This document shows, piece by piece, positions 1-11,559 of a stretch of 64,000 bases of DNA (positions are counted from its first letter, which is position 1; every line of letters begins with the position of its first letter). The DNA comes from Acanthopleura granulata. Its lineage: Eukaryota > Mollusca > Polyplacophora > Chitonida > Chitonidae. The notes below the pieces were generated by a model. That model searched no databases and was not told where the DNA came from. It saw nothing but the letters and a program-made list of their open reading frames with translations. The stretch spans positions 7,112,759 through 7,176,758 of the forward strand of contig JABBOT010000080.1 in assembly GCA_016165875.1 (NCBI GenBank), written 5' to 3'. The translations under genes and the position numbers were made by a program.

Positions 1-67
1 CACTTCAGTACAGCATCTTTCCCCGACAAATGTTAACTGTTAATAAATCTACATATATTTTGTCAGA

Positions 68-335
68 ATAAAATGATTGATTTGATTGGTGTTTTACGCC
101 GTACTCAAGAATATTTCACTTATACGACGGCGGCCAGCATCAAAGATGGAGGAATCCGGGCAGAACCCGACAGAAACCCACGACCATCCGCAGGTTGCTG
201 GCCGACCTTCCCACGTATGGTCGGAGAGGAGGCCAGCATGAGCTGGAGTTGAAATCACAACAACCGTATTGGTAGGAGGTTACTAGGTCATTGCGCTGCG
301 CTAGCACGCTATCCAACTGAGCAACGGAGATCCCC
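68..335 (-). mobile_element. SINE-A copy, nearly full length
   Basis: A tRNA-headed SINE in minus orientation. Read on the minus strand it has the GGGGATCTCCGTTGCT head, the CTAGCGCAGCG segment, a GAGTT..AACTC B-box-like zone, the GGTCGTGGGTTTC centre, the CGTCGTATAAGTGAAATATTCTTGAG block and the GGCGTAAAACACCAATCAAAT tail. The same block order recurs about 20 times in the window, which defines the family. Transcription by RNA polymerase III and mobilisation by a partner LINE are inferred from SINE biology; no LINE is seen here. Confidence 0.9.
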
Positions 336-1141
336 AGGTCATTAAGTATAAGCCTGGTGGCAATTGTTATGCGCAAAGGTTTGATACTATTGCTAAATCA
401 TTCTCCGTTACTCTGATCTTTGGTGCTCAAAATGTACAGAATTTTTGGCTGATTTATGATTTATGATTTGTTGTGTTTGTGTACACATTTATAGCTACCG
501 AGGCGTATATCCATGAAGTTGCAGTTTTCAGTAAATATGCCATCTTAGATGATGTCCTTGATGCGTTGTGCAGTGTTATAGGCCTGCTTATGCCATGTCT
601 CCTTAACAATGTCAGGTTCATATAGTGTAACCCTCGTAAATATGGATCATATGTTGAAATAAAACGTTTTTGAATAGTAATTTTACAAAAAATCGAATTG
701 TACAACACGGTCCTGTTTTTTCAGTGTTGCTAATTGTTCTACTGCATAAGAGGAAGCTAAAGCGCATGTTGTTAGAGCCTATATAATGCGGTAGCTATTG
801 GGCTATACGAAATACTCTCGTTAGACTGATAGTTTTTTTTGTGATGATTTGGTTTCGATGTCTATCGAAAATTTTCGTGTTGTTTTGAGACATGGTGCAG
901 AGGCGTTCATCTTGAAATCAAAATGAAGTGGCTAACATGATGACCATACTCAAGGTATTTTCACGAATACGATGACCACCAGGCTTTGGAATGTTGCTGA
1001 TGAAGCTCCCCACGTTTGACATACAACTGTGCGTTCCATTTTGGTGGAAGAAAAGTGGTCTTCAAAACGAAGTCCATAACCAGTCAATGTTTTGTAACAA
1101 TCTATCAGGCATTCATTGAGTCGACCAGTCAAGTAATCATT
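336..1141. other. No recognisable feature
   Basis: I see no repeat shared with the rest of the window, no RNA gene and no coding signal here. The longest open frame is about 84 codons and resembles nothing I know. Confidence 0.5.
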
Positions 1142-1153
1142 ACAAGCATGAAA

Positions 1154-1420
1154 TTTTATTTATTTATTTGATAAGTGTGTTACGCAGTACTCAAGAACAT
1201 TTTACTTATACGACGGCGATCAGCATTATGGTGGGAGGAAACCGGGCAGAGCCCGGGGGAGTCCAACGACCATCCGCAGGTTGCTCGCAGACCATCACAC
1301 GTACGGCCGTAGAGGAAGCCAGCATGAGCTGGGCTTGAACTCACAGCGAAACCATTGGTGAGAGGCAGGGGGTGATAACGCCGCGCTAGCGTGCTAACCC
1401 CGTCGGCCACGGAGGCCCCA
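1154..1420 (-). mobile_element. SINE-A copy, full length, with target-site duplication
   Basis: A full-length SINE-A from the TTTATTTATTT tail to GGAGGCCCC. It is flanked by ACAAGCATGAAA at 1142-1153 and ACAAGCATAAA at 1420-1430. These are an 11-12 bp target-site duplication with one mismatch, which fixes the ends and shows LINE-type integration. Confidence 0.93.
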
Positions 1421-1709
1421 CAAGCATAAAACCAAGCGTCTATCAGTGTAATAAGTCTGAGCGTCTAAACTCAGGGAACTCCAAGGCCTGTAAGTCATCA
1501 TATATGGGGCATTGATGCCGTATATAAGATGATTAATGCACTGTTATCTGTTGACTAATGTCGAGCAAGTTTCTGACCTTCTCGAACAAAAAAATTGCGG
1601 AAAAAATGCTGTGGTTGAAACTCAGTTAATTTTATTGTCAGTAATCGCCTCCAAGTCACGACTTTTTGGCCTCCTGTCAAAAGATTTCATCACAGAGAAT
1701 TGTGGCTCT

Positions 1710-1972
1710 ATAAGGTAACGGTTGTATGAATGGATTTGGTGTGAAATCATGGCTCTCTGGTGAAGTGTGTGTGAGTGGCTCTGGTATGTAAATTTGACTT
1801 TTTATGTTTCATACGGTTGTATAAGCGATTTTGGTAATGTGATGGTTCTATCCTGTAACGGTTGTATGAACGGTTCTGGTAATGGCATTGTGGATCTGTC
1901 TTGTAATGTTTGTTCTGGTATGAAAATTTGGCTTTTTGTTGTAACGATTGTATAAGCTATGCTGGTATAACA
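1710..1972 (+). repeat. Degenerate minisatellite with TAACGGTTGTATGAA core
   Basis: Variants of the phrase TGTAACGGTTGTATGAACGG followed by TTCTGGTAATG recur at about 1713, 1815, 1856 and 1940, with decayed units between. Spacing is near 45-48 bp or multiples of it. The core TAACGGTTGTATGA also occurs inverted near 22815-22835, so the array may derive from a dispersed element. Confidence 0.65.
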
Positions 1973-2106
1973 ACATTTCTTTGTTTCTACCAGCCTTCGA
2001 CCAAATGGGCGTTAGACCAATTTCCAAACTAATCTTCAACACAAATCACATAAGAACTAAAAAAGTATACAAAGTAAGAAAAAGAGAAGTCATTCATGAC
2101 GGAATT

Positions 2107-2164
2107 GCTTATTTGACTGGAGTTTTACGCCGTACTGACGGCGGCCAGCATTATGGTCGGAGGA
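2107..2164 (-). mobile_element. SINE-A fragment (3' tail only)
   Basis: Only the tail half is present: GGAGTTTTACGCCGTACTGACGGCGGCCAGC up to TTATGGTCGGAGG. The GAATATTTCACTTATA stretch is missing, so the copy is internally deleted as well as 5' truncated. Confidence 0.8.
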
Positions 2165-2901
2165 CGCGTGGAATGTTCATGGCGAATGGATTACACCAGT
2201 ATCCAAATCGTGCAGCACATGAACGATCCCGGTATCACACCTATCTCTATAGGTTACACCTATATACAAACATCATGCGAAATCGTCAAGGGTGATGGCA
2301 GTTATATGTAACCATAATCCTAGGATTTCCCATCCAAGTCGCCAAGAACACTTGGAAGTACCTCTCCGACCTATTGTATACAGATTCCCATGTCCTAGCT
2401 CTGAGTGTCTCCCTGGGCACCTGTCTGAAGTGAGGTCTTTTATAACCTGTCCCCAAAGGACAAATATGAAAGCTCAAGGTCACACTCTTACACTAATCGT
2501 ATGATGAGGACACGTAACTAAAGGTCAAGCCGAATGTCCGTCTACAGTCCAGCCAGGGAGAATCTCATTTACTGCAACGCGATGATGTATAAAGACAGAA
2601 TCAACCAGTTATTTATTTACAGCTTATTTAAAGGTTATGTGACAGAAATGGAAGTGGAAAACATATTCCTTTCGGCCTAAACTACCAGGCACTTTTGAGC
2701 CAAAGGGACGCTACTCGAAGCGGATTTTCCATGAGGAGTGGATTATTTCAGAGTGGATTTTGTGTCCACTGTAAGTTGGAGTTGATGCGTGTGCATTACA
2801 GTATTATTGTAAGGGGGAATAGCTGTATACGTGTGAATATGGCGGCATTAGTACTTGTAACGGGACATGGTCGAAATAGTATTGAAAGCGAAGTTAAATT
2901 G
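2165..2901. other. No recognisable feature
   Basis: A stretch between a SINE-A fragment and the LTR. Overlapping small ORFs of up to 71 codons occur on both strands at 2286-2504, but none resembles a known protein. Confidence 0.5.
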
Positions 2902-2905
2902 GAAG

Positions 2906-3853
2906 TGTAATGGTATCGGAGAAACAAATGGCTTGTTCAACTCTCAAACAGCGATTAGCCTTACACAAGACTAAAGACAGGAACGCGAACACGCTAGGCA
3001 TATACAATACAATACATATATGTAAACAAAATAGACAAATAGTACAACTGAAAATAACATATAAAACAATACAGATAATTACAAATATGTATAGTTTGTT
3101 ACTGATAATAGGGTCCAAATCCGGATGGAATATTCCAGCTTCCAACCTCAAGTCAGTCCGCGTAAATATAGAATTCACAGCCTTAGGGGTTTCTCAGATC
3201 GAAGGATGACAGTCCTGTAAGTGACAAACAGCAAAGGGCACGGTACGCCGACTATGGTATATATCCAACTCCCCGGCAAGATGCAACTTCCTGGCCAGAT
3301 GGGTTAACAATAGCGTCCGTAATGTCGAGCCGGCGATGTATGTTTCACTCTTTGGAAATATACACAAAGTTACTTTCAGGGTAAACTTGGATGAAATGTA
3401 CATAATCGCACAAAGAGACAATGAGCGATACAAGCTTCAAAAGAGCGTCTCAAACCAAATGGCAATTGGCGAAACACGAGCTCACAAAGTGCTACGTACA
3501 GAAAAATGGAGCACAACTTGACATGTGTCGAACGGCACAAAAGCCAATATCTCAGAATCTCAGAAAATCCGTCGAAGTGAACGAGAATAAATATGACAGC
3601 TCTCACTTTAACTTGAGCAAAAGACTGGGTGCTTAACAACTTCATCGCTCATATTTAATGAATAACGTAAAGAAAATTCTGGATGATTTGATCGTAAACT
3701 GATATACACAGAAGCCTCGAGAACACGTGACTGAATTCCAGTGCTGGCTATAACTTACACAGAGGGGAAATGTAGGCCAGACGCTGACCAGGCTAGCGCC
3801 AAAACACATAAAAAAAATTATAATACAATATCTTAAGGACGGGGTTCGTAATA
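2906..3853 (-). mobile_element. Solo LTR, copy 1 (948 bp)
   Basis: On the minus strand the element runs from TATTACGAACCCCGTCC to CTCCGATACCATTACA. It is flanked by GAAG at 2902-2905 and 3854-3857 (plus strand), a perfect 4-bp target duplication. A second copy of nearly identical length (954 bp) lies at 41661-42614 and a truncated one at 32733-33194. TG/TA..CA ends, a 4-bp duplication and a length near 950 bp fit a solo LTR, most likely of a Ty3/gypsy-type retrotransposon. No internal gag or pol sequence is present. Shared blocks include TTCTCGAGGCTTCTG, GAGTGAAACATACATC and GCCGGGGAGTTGGATATA. Confidence 0.8.
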
Positions 3854-4011
3854 GAAGCAATTAGTCTTCATGAACAAAACTTCAGTTTCTTAAAATCTTA
3901 TGTGTATTGACATACGCCATATCCATATAATTTATTTGCTGCAATTTTATCTGTTTAAATCGTCTAAAAAGGTAGAAGCTGAATTCTAATAGAACTCTGA
4001 ACTAAAAACAA

Positions 4012-4013
<2 letters not shown>

Positions 4014-4047
<34 letters not shown>
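4014..4047. repeat. (AT)n microsatellite
   Basis: An uninterrupted run of about 16 AT dinucleotides. Confidence 0.95.
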
Positions 4048-4052
<5 letters not shown>

Positions 4053-4201
4053 ATTATTTTATGGGCAGAAGTCGTAGAAAAAGGCCTTTCATTTGTAGAT
4101 TTACTTCTATGCAAACCAAAATTTTACGAAAGTCTTGCAGAATCATAATTTATTAAATACTTCCGATGCATAAGGTTTGCACTTTCAGGGGAAGATCAAA
4201 T

Positions 4202-4438
4202 GGCCCAGAAGCCTCCAGAAGCCTCCCATGGGGTCACTGTGAGTTGAAGTCCAGCTAATGCTGTCTTCCTCTTTGGCCGTACGTGGGAAGGTCTGCTAAC
4301 AACCTGCGGATGGTCGTGGGTTGTCCCTGGGCTCTGCCCGGTTTTCTCCCACCACAATGTTGGCCGCCGTCGTATAAGTGAAATATTCTCGAGTACGGAG
4401 TAAAATTCCAATGAATTAAATAAAGGAAATAAATCAAA
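4202..4438 (+). mobile_element. SINE-A copy, 5' truncated
   Basis: Starts inside the AGAAGCCTCC segment, so it lacks the tRNA-like head. The body is complete through GGTCGTGGGTT, CGCCGTCGTATAAGTGAAATA and an AATAAAGGAAATAAAT tail. Confidence 0.88.
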
Positions 4439-4870
4439 TATGTATCGTAGGGCAGGACATATGTAGATTCTCGCGCTTTAATTGTTCGTGAGGCCTTGCT
4501 GACAACAAGTTGTCGACAACGCCTCTTGTGGCGACAAGTGCAGTCTAACTTTTCGTTGAATACCTCTTTGGGGCTATCAAGTCGCCATCTTCATTATACA
4601 ATTATCAAGCCAGATATTCTGTGTACAGCTATGCGTTTATGACTGCACTTTCTTCCTTGTTTAAGCGACTGTACGAATACTCTCCAGCCGGAACTTGAAC
4701 AACAGTTACGAGGTAGGTTAAATGACGTGTTATGACGTGGTTCTAGTCACAGAACAAAATCCATGGAGATATCCCCTGGTCATGTAGTATGTGACTTAAC
4801 GACCTAGGCCAGAGAAAGTTTAACATACACGATAACATTAGTCTATCCGAAGACATCTCTAATCTACAAC
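4439..4870. other. No recognisable feature
   Basis: No shared repeat, RNA gene or coding signal seen between SINE-A and rep-4. Confidence 0.5.
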
Positions 4871-4874
4871 GCCC

Positions 4875-5345
4875 TATTACATGTAGGCAAAGGTCACTAA
4901 AACATCACAACAGCGACGTTTTATGACAGATAATCAATGAAACAAATGTAAACGATGTTTAAAGCGAGTAGAGTGGACAATGGTAGAGGTAGGGACTGCC
5001 GGGTCAACGTGGCCTTCGATTCTGTTTTTGTTTATTTATTTGCTGCAAACAAGGCTTTTTGCTTGTCCATCGGGAGACATGTGTACATGAAGTATATAGC
5101 CTTACCTCCCGAGGGTTACAATTTACTGTTTGCTAGAGAGGTAATTTCGACTCCATTATCTTCAAACAGACAGGCTCATTTCGTTAATGCCAGGAATTAC
5201 CAGGTGAATGCTATAGAAATCCACTCAGCCTGTCCAGGGCCCATCTAATGCCTTCGGGTTTAAGATGATATGTAAACAACACACTGAACTGAGATGATGT
5301 TTTGTGCTTTGTGGTTACGAGTAATAATTTGAGAAATATTTAAGC
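4875..5345 (+). repeat. rep-4 dispersed repeat, copy 1
   Basis: Shares ordered blocks with copies at 10890-11550, 15890-16530 and 17640-18370. These include ACATCACAACAG, ATGACAGATAATCAAT, CTTCAAACAGACAGGCT and GTCCAGGGCCCA, followed by AAGATGATAT and TTTGTGGTTACGAGTAA. No protein is encoded that I recognise. It lies directly beside a minus-strand rep-1 copy. Confidence 0.75.
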
Positions 5346-5439
5346 TCTGTACTTTCTCTTTCTCAGCATGGTGTGTTTTCTTACAGTAAGATATTTGAAT
5401 ACCTCAACCTGCTTTAGATGAGGCGAAATTTCAAGATGA

Positions 5440-6300
5440 CGCCAACGAAGGTTTAAATGCCTATCAGTCCGAATGACCAGCGGTGACCAGAATAACAATG
5501 GTATTGGTTCTCGTCGGATAAGGCCTTCTCGGTCTGGATGACCAAGCTCTTGACGCTAAACTCTGAATTGTGTCTACCCATACTGACAATAAGAGGCCAC
5601 TTGACGACACTGCCTGACCTTCTCACTGGACATTCCAGTCTGGACGTCTGTGGTTAGAAATAGGTTTCTTCTGGTAACAATGACCTCTCTTCGTTAGAAA
5701 TACAATGGTTAGAAGGATATCTCTAGCGTGAGTGCCAAAACAGCCCACTTAGATATAATGTTATGTATTGTTTGGGAATCTATCGACTGAGGCTGACAAG
5801 GATGGTGTAAAAACCCTAATCGCCAATTTCGTCCATCTTTTAGCGTGTGATAGGTGTTCCGAAAGGTATGAATAGGAAGGCACATTGCCAAATGGTTTTA
5901 GAAGTAATCTGTGCAAGAAATATATTTAAAATGAAAAAGTAATAAATCAAGCTTATATGATCCTAGGCAGAAATGGACTTCAGGCTGATAATATGATATT
6001 GGATACGCAACGTTTAGCGACAAAATCCCAGCCATTGCTAACGTCTTTTTCCACGACCGTTTTCATCGCGTCGTTCTTTCATGACTATCGTGATGAAACT
6101 GGGATAATTAGCTTACAACGCAAGCAGCCGCAGTGAACAACAGAATGTCTTTGGCAGGATTGAGGCATAAAGCCAGCTGAGGTATGAACTATTAGTGTAA
6201 AGTACAGATCACATAATTTCGGGGTATCTCAGGGTCGGAAGGAAATTTGTCAGGAGAATTGCGGTGCGAAATAGGATGATTCTCCGAGAATACATCCGGT
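5440..6300 (-). repeat. rep-1 dispersed repeat, copy 1
   Basis: Collinear on the minus strand with the rep-1 copies at 44935-46050 and 12755-13345. Shared landmarks are GATGACCAAGCTCTTGACGC, CTTCTCACTGGACATTCCAG, GGTTAGAAGGATATCTCTAG, the AATCAAGCTTATATGA segment and, weaker, CATAATTTCGGGGTATCTCA near 6215. The right boundary is uncertain because similarity fades. Confidence 0.7.
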
Positions 6301-6524
6301 CATAACGATTTAATATGTCGGGAGTGAGGGCGATAAAATCAATAACATTCAGACAGGGTTACTCTAAAAGGGTCGTGTCAGTGTAGTCAATCTAGGATTG
6401 GAGGCAATGGTGGACAGGGTTTTGTGAAGTTGTTTTCCTTTAATGTTGACATCAGCATACTTTTAGGAGGTTAAGGAGCCTGTATTTCAATGGCTAGGCT
6501 ACCCAGGCTTGGAGAGGTTTAGTG

Positions 6525-6640
6525 GCTTACATATGAATGATGCTCCAGTGGCGCCAACACTTTGGCGGGATGGACTCTCCCTGCAGCCTAAGGACTGTCG
6601 TCATTTGACTGAAAAATGAGTTAATGGCAAAAACCCAATC
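6525..6640 (+). mobile_element. SINE-B fragment (3' part)
   Basis: Matches the 3' third of SINE-B: GATGCTCCAGTGGCG, GATGGACTCTCCCTGC and CGTCATTTGACTGAAAAAT. A degenerate ATAC-rich tail follows. Confidence 0.6.
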
Positions 6641-6848
6641 ATACATATATGCATACATACATATACATCAATGACTATAAGCCATCCGACTCCTGAGTTC
6701 ATTTTCCTTCCCGGAGAGGGAGCCTCTAGATTCTTTCTCCTCTATGATGTTTTCTCGCGTTCCATTTAATTAAACGGCTTTTCACCCCAATGCGTCTCTT
6801 TACCCTTACCGTGGACTTCTTTTAAACCGAAACCTTAGATTAATAAAC

Positions 6849-7440
6849 GTGTCAAGTATTCGACTGAAACTCAAATGTATTAACATCGTGGTCAGGAGAG
6901 ATTTTGCTCAGAATCTGAGATTGCTAATTTCATCCCAAGTTCATTTCACCGAACATTCATATTTCACCGAGTTTTTTTTTCTCAACGGAACTCGTTGCGG
7001 TGTAACCGCTACAGTAGGATTCTATCATACATCTTATATCACCATAAGAATTAGTCTATTTCATTGAAGACTGCGAACTTTTCCGAAAGATAATATGACT
7101 ACGGTGGCCATTCTGTTTCGTGTACTCATTAAGGTTACCTTTCACTCAGCCTATTCTTACAGCCCTATTCTCCACACTTTGCTCCAATCTAGCGGCAGGA
7201 TAAGTTGTTCGTCACAGAGAAAAACTGCTGCAGTCTTATTCTGTGTGAGACAGAGTAATTCGTTTAAGATCCGACCGGACGAGAGTAGAGTTGCTGGATG
7301 TGCCGCACCATCTTTTATCGTTGTCCCGCGGGAGGTCACGCCAGTTAATTGAATAAGGGTTCTTAGGTTTCCCTGCCTTCTGCACATCGTCCCCACTGAC
7401 TACTCACAGTGCTCTCAGTTAACATCGGAAACTTACTTTC
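6849..7440 (+). repeat. rep-2 dispersed repeat, copy 1
   Basis: Aligns with 13600-14140 (plus) and in part with 37740-38010 (minus). The best-conserved core is CTGCAGTCTTATTCTGTGTG, then AGACAGAGTAATTCGTTTAA and GATCCGACCGGACGAGAG. Upstream, CTACAGTAGGATTCTATCAT is also shared with the 13.8-kb copy. Short plus-strand frames share the peptide RQSNSFK between copies, but DNA-level repetition explains that. Confidence 0.75.
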
Positions 7441-7444
7441 TTTA

Positions 7445-8260
7445 TATCAACAAAACCTTTTTTTTATTTAACCTACTGTTGATTTTCGTCGGATGAAAGA
7501 TTACTTCATATAAACTCGATCACGTTTATTAGTGCCTGGAACAGGTCAATGGGGATCATCACAAGTTGTCAAGAAGTCTGTATTGTACGGAATCAGTAAT
7601 TCTTGGAATTCCCATATATGATAGCAAGCTTTTTAGGTCATGAAGTCCACAGATGTAGATTGACGGCATAAAATCACCTGATTGTCACGATTTCTTCAAT
7701 TTGTCTTGTAGCTAGTCGCGTTTAAGTGTTCTAAAAATCCTGTTGAGGAGATTTGGATTGATTCGTTGATCTTTGGCGTTATCATAAGTTTTCTACTTAC
7801 CTGTACTTTACTCAGAGACTAAAAAACTACTATTTGAAACACCAACTTTTAGTGTAAAAATGTTACAACTAATTTTAACAGGAGTCGGGTTGAAAAAGAA
7901 GTTGAATAAAATCTTTATTTGTCACGGGAATTGTTTCAAGCGTCATGACTATATATACACAAAACCTTAATTAATCACCCCACTGATTTTCATTGTGTCG
8001 ATTTTGTACGCATGCGATTAATGTTCTTCCATATCAAAAGAGTGTAAAATGTGATTGGTTATGAGCCGGGTAACGCTTTGGTTATTGGAAAACGACAAAA
8101 TGATTGCGATCAATGTGTTTTAATAATAACACATGTATATCTATCATCACTGGTTTTGATGTGAAACAATGGCTTTACAATTATGGTTCTGGAGTGAGCG
8201 ATGTTGAAGCCATGGTTGAAATTACTCAATGAAAACGCCATTTTTTTTCTGGTACTGCGT
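7445..8260. other. No recognisable feature apart from one short shared motif
   Basis: Mostly unique. GAATAAAATCTTTATTTGTC at 7905-7924 resembles GAATAAAATAGCTTTATTGC near 14527 and an inverted version near 47740. This hints at a further old family that I could not delimit. Confidence 0.4.
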
Positions 8261-8261
8261 T

Positions 8262-8490
8262 TTACCTCAGTACCGTGTGTATCCGCCGTGTGCCTAGAAG
8301 ACAAGTATGCCTAGTGTGCCTCCTGACCCTCTGAACTGGAAGTCGATGCCATTCCTCGTGCAAGGCAGCTTCCAGTTGGGCCACACCACGTACAGGTGAA
8401 TCCTTTGCTTGCACAGGACGACCAGTCATGTCCCAGACATGCTCCAGAGTCTTGAGATCGGGGCTCATTGCAGGCCAAGGAATCAAGAGG
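8262..8490 (-). pseudogene. Fossil Tc1/mariner-type transposase fragment (C-terminal part)
   Basis: The minus strand reads WPAMSPDLKTLEHVWD followed by ALHEEWHRLP. This is the diagnostic C-terminal region of Tc1/mariner DDE transposases, where family members read WPxxSPDLNPIEHxWD; the Glu in LEHVWD would be the third catalytic acidic residue. The usual NP before it is changed to KT. The expected last residues GGYTRY plus a stop are present only in a shifted frame (stop at 8267-8269), so at least one frameshift separates them from the main frame. Upstream of 8490 the catalytic core with the two Asp residues is not recognisable and no terminal inverted repeats were found. The fragment is about 75 codons where a complete enzyme has about 340, so it is dead. 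In life the enzyme would cut and paste its own element at TA sites. Confidence 0.85.
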
Positions 8491-9980
8491 CTGACAGGTG
8501 GTATGAGGAGAAGGGTTCAGGTTGTCATTCAGGATCCATCATCGAAAAGATAATGACAAATGATGATGTACACATTAGAAAGGCATTTTAAGTAGAGATT
8601 CTTCTCTACACTCTTCTTACGTGATATCTGACGTTTAAAAGCCGTTTGGCAGTAATGTGGAAGCTGATTTTCACACAACTTAAGATATTTCAGTGCGAAT
8701 ATCAGTTCACTACAGAAATACGATTCTAAACTCAGTTTTTACTACTTACCAGTCAACTCTTACCTCTCTTGTAGCTACAGAATTCCCCTGTGTGGAACTG
8801 AACACGCTAAAAAATATTCTCTTACGTAAAGGTAATTTTTTGTCGCATCTGCTCCTCATCATCAATCCAGATTCCGACTCCGGTGGGAGCAAGCAGTCTG
8901 CAACATTGCTAATGTCTAGCAGAGAGGGCTGGACAAAATGCATCCGGGTACATGTAAGTCACACACAAAGTATTAGATGAGAAGCAGAAGGGTCCAGGCC
9001 AGGTGATTGAAAAGGGTTCGCCCCAGTAACATGAAACGGAGTGTCATGTGAGAAATGTCTCAAAAATCTTTGAATTTCCAATCGGAAATCAGTATCGGCT
9101 CTTCACAACTTAATACTTAATCGTTGACTTCATGGATGGAAATGGGAATTGGAAATTTCACAGATACATACATGAGTTCAACAAAACTCATCAATAAAGT
9201 GGAAAACGCGAAGACTTTCAGTGGTAAACCATTTCATGGTAAAGATTAAATTACACGTAAACACAATCTTTGTTTATTCATTTCCTTACTTCAAGCTTCA
9301 GCAGAGCCAAGAGAACTGGACCCAAGTCGGGAGTTTCGTTGGTCACTTGCTGACAACTCTCTCTATACCAGGGGATCATCCGATCATGCCTTCAGTCTTG
9401 TCTCTGATCTCTTTGGTGAATAACTCGAATTTGGCTCAGTTATATATAAAACTTTTCGACCAATGAAGAGCCAGAGCGTAGGAAGTGTTGTGACTATCTC
9501 TGTTAATTCTGTACTACATACTTTGACAAAATATTTAAACCAAGGTTTGAGCTCAAAGATTTGACTGGATGCCCTGCTTAAGGTTCATCTGCAGCTGAAT
9601 CGAACTGCCATTTCCATCTCAAACAAGGGACCTCCTGTAACCAAGGGAAAGGGAAGGTTTAAATATTTGAAGTTAACGGCAGGCGGTCTACTGCGAGACC
9701 AAATCTCCTGGTGAATTTCAGCCAGGAGGGACCCTCTGTTCCTTTGTCGTTTTCCAGGTCACACTTCATAGCTATAAGAAGTTTAGACGCTTTCTGCTGA
9801 AACAAATTCGGGGTTTATATTTTGCGTTTTATCACTTTTATCAGGTTTAACTAAAAATGCCTAGCTAACATGATGTATTCAGCAGAATTTGTCTGCTGTA
9901 CACAAACGAAACATCCTTTGGTTCTAATTGACATTTTCAGTCATAGGCATTGTTTGTTGAATAGAATGTTTTTAGGTGAG
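8491..9980. other. No recognisable feature
   Basis: No shared repeats, RNA genes or credible coding sequence. Plus-strand frames of 95 codons (8693-8980) and 81 codons (9221-9466) resemble nothing I know. Confidence 0.5.
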
Positions 9981-10177
9981 ACAAGTACAAACGTACTGGT
10001 GATTCAAGTAAAACATTTAAAACACAATATTAACTTCTCACATCATAATGGTACCTCAGTGACTAAATACATGTGTGCACCCTCCACTCTTCTAGTACGT
10101 TTGTCTTCCAGTCAGGTGGGCGTGGCATGCTTTAAAACGATGATACTTTATTGTACAATGCCGATTCCATGCTACAC

Positions 10178-10240
10178 TGAATGAATGATTATGGATTAAC
10201 GCCACGTCGGCAATATATCAGCTGTATCATGGAAATTTAG
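10178..10240 (-). mobile_element. Tail fragment of another SINE
   Basis: GGATTAACGCCACGTCGGCA followed by ATATATCAGCTGTATCATGG resembles the tail module of a molluscan SINE type distinct from SINE-A. No head is seen. A related plus-strand tail is at 25491-25555. Confidence 0.45.
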
Positions 10241-10885
10241 CTTTTAGACATCTCAAAATAGCATTTACAGCTTACTATATTAACCGGCTAGAATAGATAT
10301 TCTTGTTCCTTGAATGATAACAGCGTGACAAGTTTTCTTTACAGGCAGTAAAATGAAATATGGATTTTTGCGTAGAGTAAAAACTTACGAACACTTATTC
10401 GTGGAGTAACAGATTGGTCAGGTGCTCGTCTTCATGATCATTGTATAATTTCGAGGAGGGATGACCTCCTCCTGATTTTGAATTTTGACTCAGATTAAAG
10501 AAGGTTTAGAGAATATGGAACCAAATTTGGAGAATGTTACGTGTGATGTTTTGTCTCTATATATACGAGAATATTTCACTTGTTAATGACGAACCGGTCC
10601 AGGCTAAATTGATCACGAAACGTCAACGCAATGGCATTAATGACCAATGGACTACACAGCTCTAGGCGGCAATTGTTCCCCTTTCAATCCGCATTTTAAT
10701 TGAAATGGACCAAATCCTCGTCAAGCCTACACTGGTCTTTTTTTCGAACGTCCAGTCAACATTAATTGCGGTTTGATGATACTAGGCACCTCCGTCAGCA
10801 ACTTAGAACCTGTCCTTGTTGAAACAAAAATGCTTTCTGCTTTCGGTCTACAAGGTATTACTTCCATTTAAGTTTAAATGGTTTT
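10241..10885. other. No recognisable feature apart from a short rep-4-linked segment
   Basis: AAAACTTACGAACACTTATT at 10379-10398 and the next 30 bases match 18368-18415, which lies just downstream of a rep-4 copy. The rest is unique in the window. Confidence 0.4.
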
Positions 10886-10889
10886 GCTT

Positions 10890-11550
10890 CTTTTTTTTCT
10901 CCATCCCTTTTGCAATTTAATATCGGCACCAGGTTAATCGTCTTTCAAATTTGTAGACGATGTATCAAACTTGCTCTGGGGCTTTCCGAGGGCGTCTGGG
11001 TCATGTCTATTCCTACAGGAAACAGAATTTTAAAAACTTGCACAGCATTGAATAGCATGAAGGAAACTTTGTTACATAATGATACCCATTTATAAAGGTC
11101 TCCATAAAACAAATTTAAAAGTAATATCAAAGACGTTGTATGACAGATAATCAATAGAAAATAAGCCGAGCGATGTTTAAACGACCACACGAGAACTTAC
11201 CCCGATGGAAGGGACAAGACTTATCTCCCCCTGGGTTTCCTGATCAGTGTGAATTGTAATTCATATTTTTGTCCTTTATTTAGCTCTGACAAACAAATTT
11301 ATCTTTCATTATACATTTTATGATGGATAATGGTGTTGAGCCTTATGGTCCAGGATTTGTTCGGCGCAGTTATTTTTCAGTTATCATCAAGCAGACAAGT
11401 CAATTCAGTGAATATCACAAATCACAAACGAAATGCTCCACAATCATTCCCGATCTGACTGGATGTATGAAGGCATTTTAATTTAAGATGATGGTTTATG
11501 CTCATATGTCTGTGTCATAGTTTTACATATATCTTAACGCTGTGGTTTCT
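10890..11550 (+). repeat. rep-4 dispersed repeat, copy 2
   Basis: Aligns block by block with 15890-16530: GGTCTCCATAAAACAAATTT, AGACGTTGTATGACAGATAA, ATCATCAAGCAGACAAG and AGATGATGGTTTATGCTCAT. A rep-5 copy follows about 0.6 kb downstream, as also near 18 kb, so rep-4 and rep-5 may be parts of one longer element. Confidence 0.75.
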
Positions 11551-11559
11551 ATCGATGGA

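Noticed and set aside
10945..11190. Peptide similarity (LLIICHTTSL-like) among frames at 10.9, 16 and 35 kb
   Set aside because: All three lie in copies of rep-4, so DNA repetition explains it; reading frames are broken differently in each copy.
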